Position numbers and translations under genes: made by a program. Below are positions 52,711-61,617 of a stretch of DNA of 64,000 bases, in pieces. The first letter of the stretch is position 1. Each line of letters starts with the position of its first letter. Source of the DNA: Streptomyces sp. NBC_01216 (GTDB lineage Bacteria > Actinomycetota > Actinomycetes > Streptomycetales > Streptomycetaceae); NCBI RefSeq assembly GCF_035994945.1, contig NZ_CP108677.1:5394001-5458000 (forward strand). The letters run 5' to 3'. The notes beneath the pieces were generated by a model. That model saw only the letters and a list, made by a program, of their open reading frames with translations. It was not told the DNA's origin and ran no database searches.

Positions 52711-53399
52711 CGATCCGGGTGTTGCTCGCCGACGACCAGGCGCTGCTCCGCAGCGCCTTCAGGGTGCTCGTGGACTCCGAGCCGGACATGGAGGTGGTCG
52801 CCGAGGCCGCGGACGGCGCCGAGGCGTGCGCCAAGGCCCGCTCGGAGCGCGCCGACGTGGTCCTGATGGACATCCGGATGCCCGGCACCGACGGCATCGC
52901 AGGCACCCGCATGATCACCGCCGACCCCGGGCTCTCCGCGGTACGGATCGTCATGCTGACGACCTTCGAGGTCGACGAGTACGTCGTGCGGTCGCTGCGC
53001 GCCGGCGCGTCCGGCTTCCTCGGGAAGGGGGCGGAGCCGGAGGAACTCCTCCAGGCGATCCGCGTCGCCGCCGCCGGCGACGCCCTGCTGTCGCCGGCGG
53101 CGACCAGGGGCCTGATCGCCACGTTCCTGGCGCAGGGCGGCGGCGCCGATCCCGACGACGACGAGCCGGGGCGGTCGCGCTCGGAGCGGCTGGCCGCCCT
53201 CACCACCCGGGAACGGGAGGTCCTGGTCCTGGTCGCCGGGGGGCTCTCCAACGACGAGATCGCCGAGCGTCTCCGGGTCAGTCCCCTCACGGTCAAGACG
53301 CATGTGAACCGGACGATGGCCAAGATCGGCGCCCGTGACCGCGCTCAGCTGGTGGTCACCGCCTACGAATCGGGCCTGGTACGTCCGAAGGCGCGGTGA
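52707..53399 (+). CDS. Two-component response regulator (NarL/FixJ family)
   Basis: A 230-residue regulator. The receiver domain holds the acidic pair in VLLADDQALLRSAFRVL and the phosphorylated aspartate in VVLMDIRMPGTDGIAGT, with the lysine in SGFLGKGAEPEELLQA. The C-terminal LuxR-type HTH is TTREREVLVLVAGGLSNDEI followed by AERLRVSPLTVKTHVNRTMA. The start ATG overlaps the kinase stop, so the pair is co-translated. The downstream gene (53559) encodes an RND exporter and is a likely target. Confidence 0.95.
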   Translation: MTIRVLLADDQALLRSAFRVLVDSEPDMEVVAEAADGAEACAKARSERADVVLMDIRMPGTDGIAGTRMITADPGLSAVRIVMLTTFEVDEYVVRSLRAGASGFLGKGAEPEELLQAIRVAAAGDALLSPAATRGLIATFLAQGGGADPDDDEPGRSRSERLAALTTREREVLVLVAGGLSNDEIAERLRVSPLTVKTHVNRTMAKIGARDRAQLVVTAYESGLVRPKAR

Positions 53400-53558
53400 C
53401 GGCGGCCCCCGGCGTACTCCAGACGCGGTATGCGGGGCGCCGGGAATTGGGCCCCGGGGGCGAGGACCCGGCGCCTCTCATGGCGGAGGGTGGACGAGGG
53501 CATCCCTGGGGCATTCCCCGGCGCCCGCCCGCCGAGCACGCCACAGAAGAGAGACCGC

Positions 53559-56500
53559 ATGTCCTGGCTGTCCAGATTCAGCCTCGCGCAACGGGCCCTG
53601 ATAGGGCTGATGTCCATCGTCGCCGTCGTCTTCGGGGCGATCGCGATCCCGCAGCTGAAGCAGCAGCTGCTCCCCTCGATCGAACTCCCGATGGTGTCGG
53701 TCCTGGCCCAGTACCAGGGTGCCTCCCCGGACGTGGTCGAGAAGCAGGTCGTCGAGCCTCTCGAGTCCGCGCTGAAGGGCGTCGACGGCATCACCGGCGT
53801 CACCTCCACCGCCTCCGAGGGCAGCGCCGTCATCATGGCCGGCTTCGACTACGGCGACGAGGGCACCAAGCAGCTCGTCGCCGACGTCCAGCAGGCCGTG
53901 AACCGGGCCCGGGCGGTCCTGCCCGACGGCGTCGACCCACAGGTCGTGGCCGGCTCGACCGACGACATCCCGACGGTCGTCCTCGCCGTCACCTCGGACA
54001 AGGACCAGCAGGCGCTCGCCGACCAGCTGGAACGGACCGTGGTGCCCGCACTGGAGAACATCGACGGCGTCGGGCAGGTCTCCGTCGACGGCGTCCAGGC
54101 CCTCCAGGTCTCGGTCACTCCGGACGACGCGAAGCTCGCCGCAGCGGGCCTCGACACCGCGAGGCTCGCCGAGGCGATCAGGTCGGGCGGCGGCACGGTG
54201 CCCGCGGGCTCCTTCTCCGAGGACGGCAAGAGCCTCACCGTCCGGGCCGGCGGCGGCTACACCTCGCTGGCGCAGATCCAGGACCTGCGGATCAAGCCCG
54301 CCAAGGGCAAGGCGGTCCGCCTCGGCGACGTGGCGAAGGTCGAGCAGCGGGAGTCCTCCCGGGTCTCGATCACCCGCACCGACGGACGGCCCAGCCTCGC
54401 GGTGCTGGCCACCATGGACAAGGACGGCAGCGCCGTCGCCATCTCCGAGGAGGTCGAGGAGAAGCTGCCCGGCCTCCGCGAGGACCTGGGCGCGGGTGCC
54501 GAGCTGACCGTGGTCTCCGACCAGGGCCCGGCCGTCGCCAAGTCGATCTCCGGGCTGACGACCGAGGGAGCGCTCGGTCTCGTCATGGCCGTCCTGGTGA
54601 TCCTGGTCTTCCTCGCCTCGATCCGCTCCACCCTGGTCACCGCGGTCTCCATCCCGCTCTCGGTCGTCCTCACCCTGATCGTCCTGTGGACCCGCGACCT
54701 GTCGCTGAACATGCTGACTCTCGGCGCGCTCACCATCGCCATCGGCCGGGTCGTCGACGACTCGATCGTGGTCCTGGAGAACATCAAGAGGCACCTCGGC
54801 TACGGCGAGGAGCGCCAGGCCGCGATCCTCACTGCCGTCCGTGAGGTGGCCGGCGCGGTCACCTCCTCGACGCTGACCACCGTCGCGGTCTTCCTGCCGA
54901 TCGGTCTGGTCGGCGGTCTGGTCGGCGAGTTGTTCGGCTCGTTCAGCCTGACGGTCACCGCCGCCCTGCTGGCCTCGCTGCTGGTCTCGCTGACCGTCGT
55001 CCCGGTCCTGTCGTACTGGTTCCTGCGGACCCCGAAGGACACGTCCGAGAACCCGGAGGAGGCCCGCCGCCTGGCCGAGGAGAAGGAGGAACGCAGCCGC
55101 CTCCAGCGCCTGTACGTGCCCGTCCTGCGCTTCGCGACCCGCCGCCGTCTCACCAGTGTGGCGATCGCGGCCGTGGTCCTGGTCGGCACCTTCGGCATGG
55201 CCCCGCTGCTCAAGACCAACTTCTTCGACCAGGGCGAGCAGGAGGTGCTCAGCATCAAGCAGAAGCTGGCGCCCGGCACCAGCCTCGCCGCCTCCGACGA
55301 GGCCGCGAGAAAGGTCGAGAAGGTCCTGGCCGCCACCGACGGCGTGAAGGACTACCAGGTCACGGTCGGCTCCTCCGGCTTCATGGCCGCCTTCGGCGGC
55401 GGCACCGGCGCCAATCAGGCCTCGTACCAGGTGACCCTGGAGGATTCGGCGTCCTACCGGAAGACCCGCGACGCCATCGACGCGGCGCTGGAGAAGCTCG
55501 ACGGCGTCGGCGACACCACGATCGCGGCGGGCGACGGCTTCGCCAGCCAGGACCTGAGGGTGGTCGTGAAGGCCGCCGACGCGGAGACGCTGCGGAAGGC
55601 GTCCGAGGCGGTCAAGGCCGAGGTCGCCACGCTCGACGACGTCACCGACGTCCAGAGCGACCTGTCCCAGTCGGTGCCGCGGATCTCGGTGAAGGCCACG
55701 GCCAAGGCCGCGGACCTCGGACTCGACGACACGACCCTCGGTCTGGCGGTCGCCCACGCGGTCCGCGGTACTCCGGCCGGCCGGGCCGTCCTCGACGGCA
55801 CCGAACGCGACGTCGTCCTGACCTCAGCGAGGCCCGCCACGACCATGGCCGAGCTGAAGGCGCTGCCCTTCGGCCCGGTGACGCTCGGCGACATCGCCGA
55901 GGTGAGGATCGTGCCCGGCCCGGTGTCCATGACCCGGATCGACGGTGCCCGCGCGGCGACCGTCACCGCCAAGCCGACCGGCGACAACACGGGCGCGGTG
56001 AGCGCGGCGCTCCAGACGAGGATCGACGCCCTCAAGCTGCCGGAGGGCGCCACCGCGTCCATCGGCGGTGTCTCCGAGGACCAGTCCGACGCGTTCCTGA
56101 ACCTGGGCCTGGCCATGCTCGCGGCGATCGCGATCGTGTTCATGCTCCTGGTCGCGACCTTCCGGTCGCTGGTCCAGCCGCTGATCCTGCTCGTCTCCAT
56201 CCCGTTCGCGGCGACCGGCGCCATCGGTCTGCTGATCGTGACCGGTACCGCGATGGGCGTCCCGGCGATGATCGGCATGCTGATGCTGATCGGCATCGTG
56301 GTGACCAACGCGATCGTGCTGATCGACCTGATCAACCAGTACCGGGCCCAGGGCCTGGGAGTCGTCGACGCGGTCGTCGAGGGCGGCCGTCACCGGCTGC
56401 GCCCGATCCTCATGACGGCGCTCGCGACGATCTTCGCGCTGCTGCCGATGGCGCTGGGCGTCACCGGTGAGGGCGGCTTCATCGCCCAGCCGCTCGCGGT

Positions 56501-56675
56501 GGTGGTGATCGGCGGCCTGATCACCTCGACGCTGCTCACGCTGCTGCTCGTCCCGACGCTCTACGCGATGGTCGAGCTGCGCAAGGAACGCCGCGCGAGG
56601 AGGAGGGCGGCCAAGCGCGAGGTCCCGGCGGAGGTTCCGCCGCGGGCGGAGGACGCGGACCTGCTGGAGGTCTGA
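53559..56675 (+). CDS. RND superfamily efflux permease (AcrB/HAE type)
   Basis: A 1038-residue transporter with the two-fold repeat of RND proteins. TM1 is LIGLMSIVAVVFGAIAIPQL, followed by a periplasmic-type (here extracellular) loop domain of about 300 residues. TM2-6 is a cluster around LGLVMAVLVILVFLASIRST and ALTIAIGRVVDDSIVVLENI (charged residues of the proton path). The second half repeats this with IAIVFMLLVATFRSLVQPLI and MIGMLMLIGIVVTNAIVLID. In a Gram-positive cell it works without outer membrane partners. The substrate is unknown. The ATG at 53559 follows AGAAGAGAG. It lies 159 bases downstream of the response regulator and ends at a strong terminator. Confidence 0.94.
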   Translation: MSWLSRFSLAQRALIGLMSIVAVVFGAIAIPQLKQQLLPSIELPMVSVLAQYQGASPDVVEKQVVEPLESALKGVDGITGVTSTASEGSAVIMAGFDYGDEGTKQLVADVQQAVNRARAVLPDGVDPQVVAGSTDDIPTVVLAVTSDKDQQALADQLERTVVPALENIDGVGQVSVDGVQALQVSVTPDDAKLAAAGLDTARLAEAIRSGGGTVPAGSFSEDGKSLTVRAGGGYTSLAQIQDLRIKPAKGKAVRLGDVAKVEQRESSRVSITRTDGRPSLAVLATMDKDGSAVAISEEVEEKLPGLREDLGAGAELTVVSDQGPAVAKSISGLTTEGALGLVMAVLVILVFLASIRSTLVTAVSIPLSVVLTLIVLWTRDLSLNMLTLGALTIAIGRVVDDSIVVLENIKRHLGYGEERQAAILTAVREVAGAVTSSTLTTVAVFLPIGLVGGLVGELFGSFSLTVTAALLASLLVSLTVVPVLSYWFLRTPKDTSENPEEARRLAEEKEERSRLQRLYVPVLRFATRRRLTSVAIAAVVLVGTFGMAPLLKTNFFDQGEQEVLSIKQKLAPGTSLAASDEAARKVEKVLAATDGVKDYQVTVGSSGFMAAFGGGTGANQASYQVTLEDSASYRKTRDAIDAALEKLDGVGDTTIAAGDGFASQDLRVVVKAADAETLRKASEAVKAEVATLDDVTDVQSDLSQSVPRISVKATAKAADLGLDDTTLGLAVAHAVRGTPAGRAVLDGTERDVVLTSARPATTMAELKALPFGPVTLGDIAEVRIVPGPVSMTRIDGARAATVTAKPTGDNTGAVSAALQTRIDALKLPEGATASIGGVSEDQSDAFLNLGLAMLAAIAIVFMLLVATFRSLVQPLILLVSIPFAATGAIGLLIVTGTAMGVPAMIGMLMLIGIVVTNAIVLIDLINQYRAQGLGVVDAVVEGGRHRLRPILMTALATIFALLPMALGVTGEGGFIAQPLAVVVIGGLITSTLLTLLLVPTLYAMVELRKERRARRRAAKREVPAEVPPRAEDADLLEV

Positions 56676-56704
56676 TCCGTCACTCCGGGCCCGCCGCGGG
56701 CGGG

Positions 56705-56764
56705 CCCGGAGAACGCCGGAGGGCGCCCCGCACACAGGCGGGGCGCCCTCCGGCGTTCTCCGGG
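56705..56764. terminator. Very strong bidirectional terminator
   Basis: A 27-bp perfect stem (56705-56731 with 56738-56764) and a 6-base loop, 29 bases beyond the RND stop and 23 bases beyond the nadA stop. Confidence 0.9.
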
Positions 56765-56787
56765 GCCGGTGTCCGGCCCCGGAGGTG

Positions 56788-57960
56788 TCACGGAAGCGCC
56801 AGCATCCGCTCCAGGGCGAGCTTCGCGAAGCTCTCCGTCTCCTGGTCGACCTCGATCCGGTTGACCAGCTTGCCCTCGGCCAGCGACTCCAGCGCCCAGA
56901 CCAGGTGGGGGAGGTCGATCCGGTTCATCGTGGAGCAGAAGCAGACGGTCTTGTCGAGGAAGACGACCTCCTTGTCCGGGTGCGCGGCGGCCACCCGGCG
57001 GACGAGGTTCAGCTCCGTGCCGATCGCCCACTTCGAGCCGGCCGGGGCCGCCTCCAGCGTCTTGATGATGTACTCGGTGGAGCCCACGAAGTCAGCGGCG
57101 GCGACGACCTCGTGCTTGCACTCCGGGTGGACCAGCACGTTCACGCCGGGTATCCGCTCGCGGACCTCCCGGACCGAGTCCAGCGAGAACCGGCCGTGCA
57201 CCGAGCAGTGGCCCCGCCACAGGATCATCCGTGCCGCGCGCAGCTCCTCGACGGTGAGACCGCCGTTGGGCTTGTGCGGGTTGTAGAGGACGCAGTCCTC
57301 CAGCGACATGCCCATCTCGCGCACCGCGGTGTTGCGGCCCAGGTGCTGGTCCGGCAGGAACAGGACCTTCTCGCCCTGCGCGAAGGCCCAGTCCAGCGCC
57401 CGCTCGGCGTTGGACGAGGTGCAGATGGTGCCCCCGTGCTTCCCGGTGAACGCCTTGATGTCGGCCGAGGAGTTCATGTACGAGACGGGAACGACCTGCT
57501 CGGCGACGCCGGCCTCGGTCAGTACGTCCCAGCACTCCGCGACCTGTTCGGCGGTGGCCATGTCGGCCATCGAGCAGCCGGCGGCGAGGTCCGGCAGCAC
57601 GACCTTCTGGTCGTCGGAGGTGAGGATGTCCGCGGACTCGGCCATGAAGTGCACGCCGCAGAAGACGATGTACTCGGCCTCCGGGCGCGCGGCGGCGTCG
57701 CGGGCCAGCTTGAAGGAGTCGCCGGTGACGTCGGCGAACTGGATGACCTCGTCACGCTGGTAGTGGTGGCCGAGGACGAAGACCTTGTCCCCGAGCTTCT
57801 CCTTGGCCGCGCGGGCGCGCTCCACCAGGTCCGGGTCGGAGGGGGAGGGCAGGTCGCCCGGACACTCCACGCCGCGCTCGCTCTTCGGGTCGGCCTCGCG
57901 GCCGAGCAGCAGCAGGGCGAGCGGGGTGGGCTGAACGTCCAGGGGCTGGGCGGTGGTCAC
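56788..57960 (-). CDS. nadA: Quinolinate synthase A
   Basis: A 390-residue [4Fe-4S] enzyme that condenses iminoaspartate and dihydroxyacetone phosphate to quinolinate in NAD synthesis. Landmarks are KVFVLGHHYQRDEVIQFADV, IVFCGVHFMAESADILTSDD, VPVSYMNSSADIKAFTG, NVLVHPECKHEVVAAADFVG and VCFCSTMNRIDLPHLVWAL; the cysteines in FCGVHF, HPECKH and FCSTMN are the cluster ligands. The length fits the long NadA subfamily. The GTG at 57960 has AAAGG 9 bases upstream; a GTG at 57969 is too close to it. nadB and nadC are not in the window. The divergent erpA-like gene encodes an Fe-S carrier that could supply its cluster. Confidence 0.96.
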   Translation of the reverse strand: MTTAQPLDVQPTPLALLLLGREADPKSERGVECPGDLPSPSDPDLVERARAAKEKLGDKVFVLGHHYQRDEVIQFADVTGDSFKLARDAAARPEAEYIVFCGVHFMAESADILTSDDQKVVLPDLAAGCSMADMATAEQVAECWDVLTEAGVAEQVVPVSYMNSSADIKAFTGKHGGTICTSSNAERALDWAFAQGEKVLFLPDQHLGRNTAVREMGMSLEDCVLYNPHKPNGGLTVEELRAARMILWRGHCSVHGRFSLDSVREVRERIPGVNVLVHPECKHEVVAAADFVGSTEYIIKTLEAAPAGSKWAIGTELNLVRRVAAAHPDKEVVFLDKTVCFCSTMNRIDLPHLVWALESLAEGKLVNRIEVDQETESFAKLALERMLALP

Positions 57961-58260
57961 GTCACGCACCCTTTCTTTTCCAAAATCAGTGCGGCTCGGC
58001 CGCTCCAGTGGAGCCGGTGCGCTCATCCGCACCGGAGGCTTTTCGTCTAAATGACGCTATCTATCATAACCGCTTCACGTCAGTTTGACGATGTCCATAG
58101 TGTCGATGTGACGAATTCGGGCGCGACGGATCGGCGCTGGTTCGGACGGCGATGTGCGAGCATGAAAGGGAAAGACACGCACTCGGCCCGGAATGAATCC
58201 GCGGCCCCGCCGGTTGCAACCGTCGGCAAGCAGTCTCCGTACAACCCGGGAGAGAAGCAG
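57961..58260. other. Divergent region between nadA and erpA-like gene
   Basis: 300 bases, with an AT-richer core around 58040-58130 that probably holds both promoters. No gene is convincing; a frame upstream of 58261 that joins the Fe-S protein is likely not translated. No known NAD-regulator site is obvious. Confidence 0.5.
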
Positions 58261-58617
58261 ATGTCCGTATCGGACGAGAAGACCACTGTCAGCGACGGCA
58301 TCCTCCTGTCTGACGCCGCCGCGGCCAAGGTCAAGGCCCTGCTCGACCAGGAAGGCCGCGACGACCTCGCGCTGCGCGTCGCCGTTCAGCCCGGTGGCTG
58401 CTCGGGCCTGCGTTACCAGCTCTTCTTCGACGAGCGCTCGCTCGACGGGGACGTCGTCAAGGACTTCGACGGCGTCAAGGTCGTCACCGACCGCATGAGC
58501 GCCCCCTACCTCGGCGGTGCCTCCATCGACTTCGTGGACACCATCGAGAAGCAGGGCTTCACGATCGACAACCCGAACGCCACCGGCTCCTGCGCCTGTG
58601 GCGACTCGTTCAGCTGA
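58261..58617 (+). CDS. erpA: Iron-sulfur cluster insertion protein (A-type, ErpA/HesB family)
   Basis: A 118-residue A-type carrier that holds an Fe-S cluster and passes it to target enzymes. The three conserved cysteines are present: AVQPGGCSGLRYQLFFDE and the C-terminal NATGSCACGDSFS (CxC). ILLSDAAAAKVKALLDQEG and SAPYLGGASIDFVDTIEKQG are typical. The ATG at 58261 is chosen because the family sequence begins here and GGAGAGAAG stands 3 bases upstream. It is divergent from nadA, whose product needs a 4Fe-4S cluster. Confidence 0.94.
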   Translation: MSVSDEKTTVSDGILLSDAAAAKVKALLDQEGRDDLALRVAVQPGGCSGLRYQLFFDERSLDGDVVKDFDGVKVVTDRMSAPYLGGASIDFVDTIEKQGFTIDNPNATGSCACGDSFS

Positions 58618-58630
58618 GCCGACGTACGAC

Positions 58631-58671
58631 GGCGAAGGGCGGCCCCGGAGTTCCGGGAGCCGCCCTTCGCC
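58631..58671. terminator. Bidirectional terminator after erpA-like gene
   Basis: A 13-bp perfect outer stem (58631-58643 with 58659-58671, GGCGAAGGGCGGC) extended by an inner 5-bp stem with one bulge, 14 bases after the + strand stop and 15 bases beyond the minus-strand stop. Confidence 0.75.
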
Positions 58672-58685
58672 GTACCGCACCGGCG

Positions 58686-60143
58686 CTACCGCGCGGGCAC
58701 CTGCTCGCCGCTCGCCGCGTCCGTCACGGTCCGGCCCGCCAGCGGCCGGTCCAGCGTGACGGTCCTCGTCACCTCCACGGCCATCGCGACGCACGCCCGG
58801 CCGGGATCGACCGGCCGCTCCGTCACCCCCACCGTGACGCTGTCCGCGCTCTGCCCGGCCGACACCGTGTAGTCGCTGCACACGCCGCCCCAGAAGGTCA
58901 CCGACAGCTTCGTGCCGCCGGCGTCCACGCGGTACGACTCGATCCGCCGGGCGGGCGCGGTGCCCTCCGGCGGGGACGGCTTCGCCGGGGGCGCCAGGTA
59001 CTCCGCCGCCACCGCCGTCCGCACCACGCTGTACGGCCGCGCTCCGGCCGCCGGCTCCACCGTGAAGAACCAGGACGGGACGAGGGCCCGCTCGCCGTCC
59101 ACGTACTGCGAGGCGAGCCCGAAGACCGCCCCGGTCACCTTCAGGACCGGCCGCGGAGCCGGCGTGCACGGCAGATCCGTGCCGATCGCGCCGTCGGGAC
59201 CGGCCTCGGGCCCGCCGTCGGCCCGCGTCCGCGCGGGCGGATCGGTCGCGCAGCCCCCGATGCCGTGCCGTCCCGGCCCCGAGGACGCCTCGTTCAGCTC
59301 GTCCAGCGCCTTCCCGGCGCCGATCACCGGATAGACGGCGCCCTTCGCCGGCTCCTTCAGCTGCCCGCTGCCCGCCACCAGGGAACCGTCGGGGCCGACG
59401 TGGACGCCGGTCGACCACCCGTAGGTCGGCAGTCCGCCGACGACCGGCTCGGCGTTCACCACCCGCACCGAGCCACCCATGAGCTGGGTCGCGTCCACCT
59501 TCGCGTCGTCCTGGCCGATCGCCTTCAGGACGGGAGCCGCCGCGGCCTTCGCCGCCGCCTCGCTCACCGGCGTCCCACCGCGCGAGGGCTTCGCCTCGCC
59601 CGGTGGCGGACACGCCGGGCCCTTCAGGCAGCTGTCGCCGACCGGGCCTCCGTCGTACCGGGAGAAGGTCCAGCTGCCGGGCGCCTCCTCGGCGACCTCC
59701 AGCCGCAGCCCGGAACCGTCCTTCTCCGGGGCGATCCGCCACACGCCGTCCCGCAGCGCCGGAGTGCCCGCGAGGCCCAGCGCCTTCGCCAGCCGGGTCA
59801 CCTCCGCCGCGGTGACCCGGCCCTCGGACCGGTGGACCGCGGCCGAGGAAGGACCTTGGGGCAGGGGGCCCTCGGCCTCGTAGACGGCTCCGCCGCCGTG
59901 CGGGTCCGGCTCGCCCGGCGCGATGCCGGGGCCGGGGTCGTCGCCCGCGTTCTTGGCGTCCAGGCGCAACGGCGGGGGAGAGCCGGCCTCCCGCCCCGCC
60001 GCCGCGTCGGACGCGCCGCCATCACCCTCGGACGCCGTGGTCGCGAGGTACACGCCACCGCCGCCGGCCAGCAGCACTCCCGCTGACACCGATGCGATCA
60101 GCAGGGAGCCACGCCCGCGTCGCCGGTTCTCCGTACCGCTCAC
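58686..60143 (-). CDS. Large membrane-anchored extracellular protein, unknown function
   Basis: A 485-residue protein. A basic N-terminus and a hydrophobic helix (LLIASVSAGVLLAGGGGVYL) form a signal anchor. The rest is extracellular, with low-complexity Gly/Pro/Ala/Asp segments (GDDPGPGIAPGEPDPHGGGA). A folded part includes VTAAEVTRLAKALGLAGTPA, then YGWSTGVHVGPDGSLVAGSG and LVPSWFFTVEPAAGARPYSV. Six cysteines could form disulfides (CLKGPAC, GCATD, LPCTP, VCSDY, RACVA). I recognise no family. The start is GTG at 60143, with AAGGAG 6 bases before it; an ATG at 60158 is an alternative. Confidence 0.75.
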   Translation of the reverse strand: MSGTENRRRGRGSLLIASVSAGVLLAGGGGVYLATTASEGDGGASDAAAGREAGSPPPLRLDAKNAGDDPGPGIAPGEPDPHGGGAVYEAEGPLPQGPSSAAVHRSEGRVTAAEVTRLAKALGLAGTPALRDGVWRIAPEKDGSGLRLEVAEEAPGSWTFSRYDGGPVGDSCLKGPACPPPGEAKPSRGGTPVSEAAAKAAAAPVLKAIGQDDAKVDATQLMGGSVRVVNAEPVVGGLPTYGWSTGVHVGPDGSLVAGSGQLKEPAKGAVYPVIGAGKALDELNEASSGPGRHGIGGCATDPPARTRADGGPEAGPDGAIGTDLPCTPAPRPVLKVTGAVFGLASQYVDGERALVPSWFFTVEPAAGARPYSVVRTAVAAEYLAPPAKPSPPEGTAPARRIESYRVDAGGTKLSVTFWGGVCSDYTVSAGQSADSVTVGVTERPVDPGRACVAMAVEVTRTVTLDRPLAGRTVTDAASGEQVPAR

Positions 60144-60210
60144 CACTCGCTCCTTCATCCCGGTGGAAGACACCGATGGGACGGAACGGGCGAGCGACTG
60201 GTTCCGTCCC

Positions 60211-60417
60211 TCAGGCGCCGTACTCCGAGGTGGCGTCGATCAGCCGCGCGGAGGCCGCCGGGACGACGACGCCGTGGATCAGCGCCGGGGACACCGAGAC
60301 GGGGGTGTCCACCGCCGGAACGACCCAGTGCGGGGCCATCCGCGCGCTGTCGCCGCGCAGCTGGGCCAGGCTGAACTCGGACTCCTGATGCTCGCGAGGA
60401 GCAGGGTACGTGGACAT
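60211..60417 (-). CDS. Small protein, unknown function
   Basis: A 68-residue protein (MSTYPAPREHQESEFSLAQL, then RGDSARMAPHWVVPAVDTPV and SVSPALIHGVVVPAASARLI). It has no signal peptide or membrane helix. It reads like a genuine protein, with a balanced composition unlike the Arg/Gly-rich shadow frames. The ribosome site is weak. It lies 67 bases upstream of the membrane-anchored protein gene on the same strand and is divergent from the PfkB gene, so it could be part of a small operon. Confidence 0.55.
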   Translation of the reverse strand: MSTYPAPREHQESEFSLAQLRGDSARMAPHWVVPAVDTPVSVSPALIHGVVVPAASARLIDATSEYGA

Positions 60418-60548
60418 GTCCGCACCGTACGCACGCCACGGCTTCCCGGAAAAGACCTACTCTGGGGTAGTTTCCACTGTTCGGCAGTGACCTCCTCACC
60501 CGGTAGCGTGAGCTGTCAATCTCTTCCGTCCCGCAGGAGCGCCCAGCC

Positions 60549-61523
60549 GTGCGTATCGCAGTCACCGGCTCCATCGCCACCGACCACCTGATGACCTTCC
60601 CCGGCCGATTCGCGGACCAACTCGTCGCGGACCAGCTGCACACGGTCTCGCTCTCGTTCCTGGTCGACAACCTCGACGTGCGCCGGGGAGGTGTCGGTCC
60701 CAACATCTGCTTCGGAATGGGCCAGCTCGGCGGCCGGCCGATCCTCGTCGGCGCGGCGGGTTACGACTTCGACGAGTACCGCGCCTGGCTCGACCGGCAC
60801 GGTGTCGACACCGGATCGGTACGGATCTCCGAGGTCCTGCACACCGCCCGGTTCGTCTGCACCACGGACAGGGACCACAACCAGATCGGCTCCTTCTACA
60901 CGGGCGCGATGAGCGAGGCCCGGCAGATCGAGCTCAAGGCCGTCGCCGACCGCGTGGGCGGCCTGGACCTGGTGCTGATCGGCGCGGACGACCCCGAGGC
61001 GATGCTGCGCCACACGGAGGAGTGCAAGGCGCGCGCGATCCCCTTCGCCGCCGACTTCTCCCAGCAGATCGCGCGCATGGAGGGTGAGGAGATCCGCACC
61101 CTCCTCGACGGCGCGACCTACCTCTTCTCCAACGAGTACGAGAAGGGGCTCATCGAGTCGAAGACCGGCTGGAGCGACGAGGAGATCCTCGGCCGCGTCG
61201 GCCACCGCGTCACCACCCTCGGCTCGCGCGGCGTGCGCATCGAGCGGGTCGGCGAGCCGCCCATCGAGGTCGGCTGCGCCGAGGAGGACGCCAAGGTCGA
61301 CCCCACGGGCGTCGGCGACGCCTTCCGCGCGGGCTTCCTGACGGGCCTGGCCTGGGGTGTCAGCCTGGAGCGCGCGGCCCAGGTCGGCTGCATGCTCGCG
61401 ACGCTCGTCATCGAGACCCTGGGCACCCAGGAGTACACCCTGCGCCGCGCCCACTTCATGGAGCGCTTCACCAAGGCATACGGGGACGAGGCCGCCACCG
61501 AGGTCCAGGCACACCTGATCTGA
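60549..61523 (+). CDS. PfkB family carbohydrate kinase
   Basis: A 324-residue ribokinase-fold kinase. The N-terminal segment RIAVTGSIATDHLMTFPGRF and the glycine pair in LDVRRGGVGPNICFGMGQLG are the sugar-binding end. The C-terminal signature KVDPTGVGDAFRAGFLTGLA holds the catalytic aspartate and the anion hole. It phosphorylates a sugar or nucleoside at a CH2OH group with ATP; close relatives in actinobacteria include adenosine kinase and unassigned PfkB members, so adenosine or a sugar are candidates. The GTG at 60549 has CAGGAG 9 bases upstream. Confidence 0.9.
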   Translation: MRIAVTGSIATDHLMTFPGRFADQLVADQLHTVSLSFLVDNLDVRRGGVGPNICFGMGQLGGRPILVGAAGYDFDEYRAWLDRHGVDTGSVRISEVLHTARFVCTTDRDHNQIGSFYTGAMSEARQIELKAVADRVGGLDLVLIGADDPEAMLRHTEECKARAIPFAADFSQQIARMEGEEIRTLLDGATYLFSNEYEKGLIESKTGWSDEEILGRVGHRVTTLGSRGVRIERVGEPPIEVGCAEEDAKVDPTGVGDAFRAGFLTGLAWGVSLERAAQVGCMLATLVIETLGTQEYTLRRAHFMERFTKAYGDEAATEVQAHLI

Positions 61524-61551
61524 GCCGCGCCGCTCCGCCGGGCCTGTCCCG

Positions 61552-61589
61552 GCCCCGCCCCGTGCCGGTCCGGCCGCACGGGGCGGGGC
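61552..61589. terminator. Bidirectional terminator after PfkB gene
   Basis: A 14-bp perfect stem (61552-61565 with 61576-61589, GCCCCGCCCCGTGC) and a 10-base loop, 28 bases beyond each convergent stop. Confidence 0.75.
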
Positions 61590-61617
61590 GGCACGGACCG
61601 GCCCCGGTGCGGCCGGG

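Noticed and set aside
60475..60490. Small palindrome CACTG-n5-CAGTG between the divergent genes
   Set aside because: Too short to claim as an operator without comparison to other genomes.
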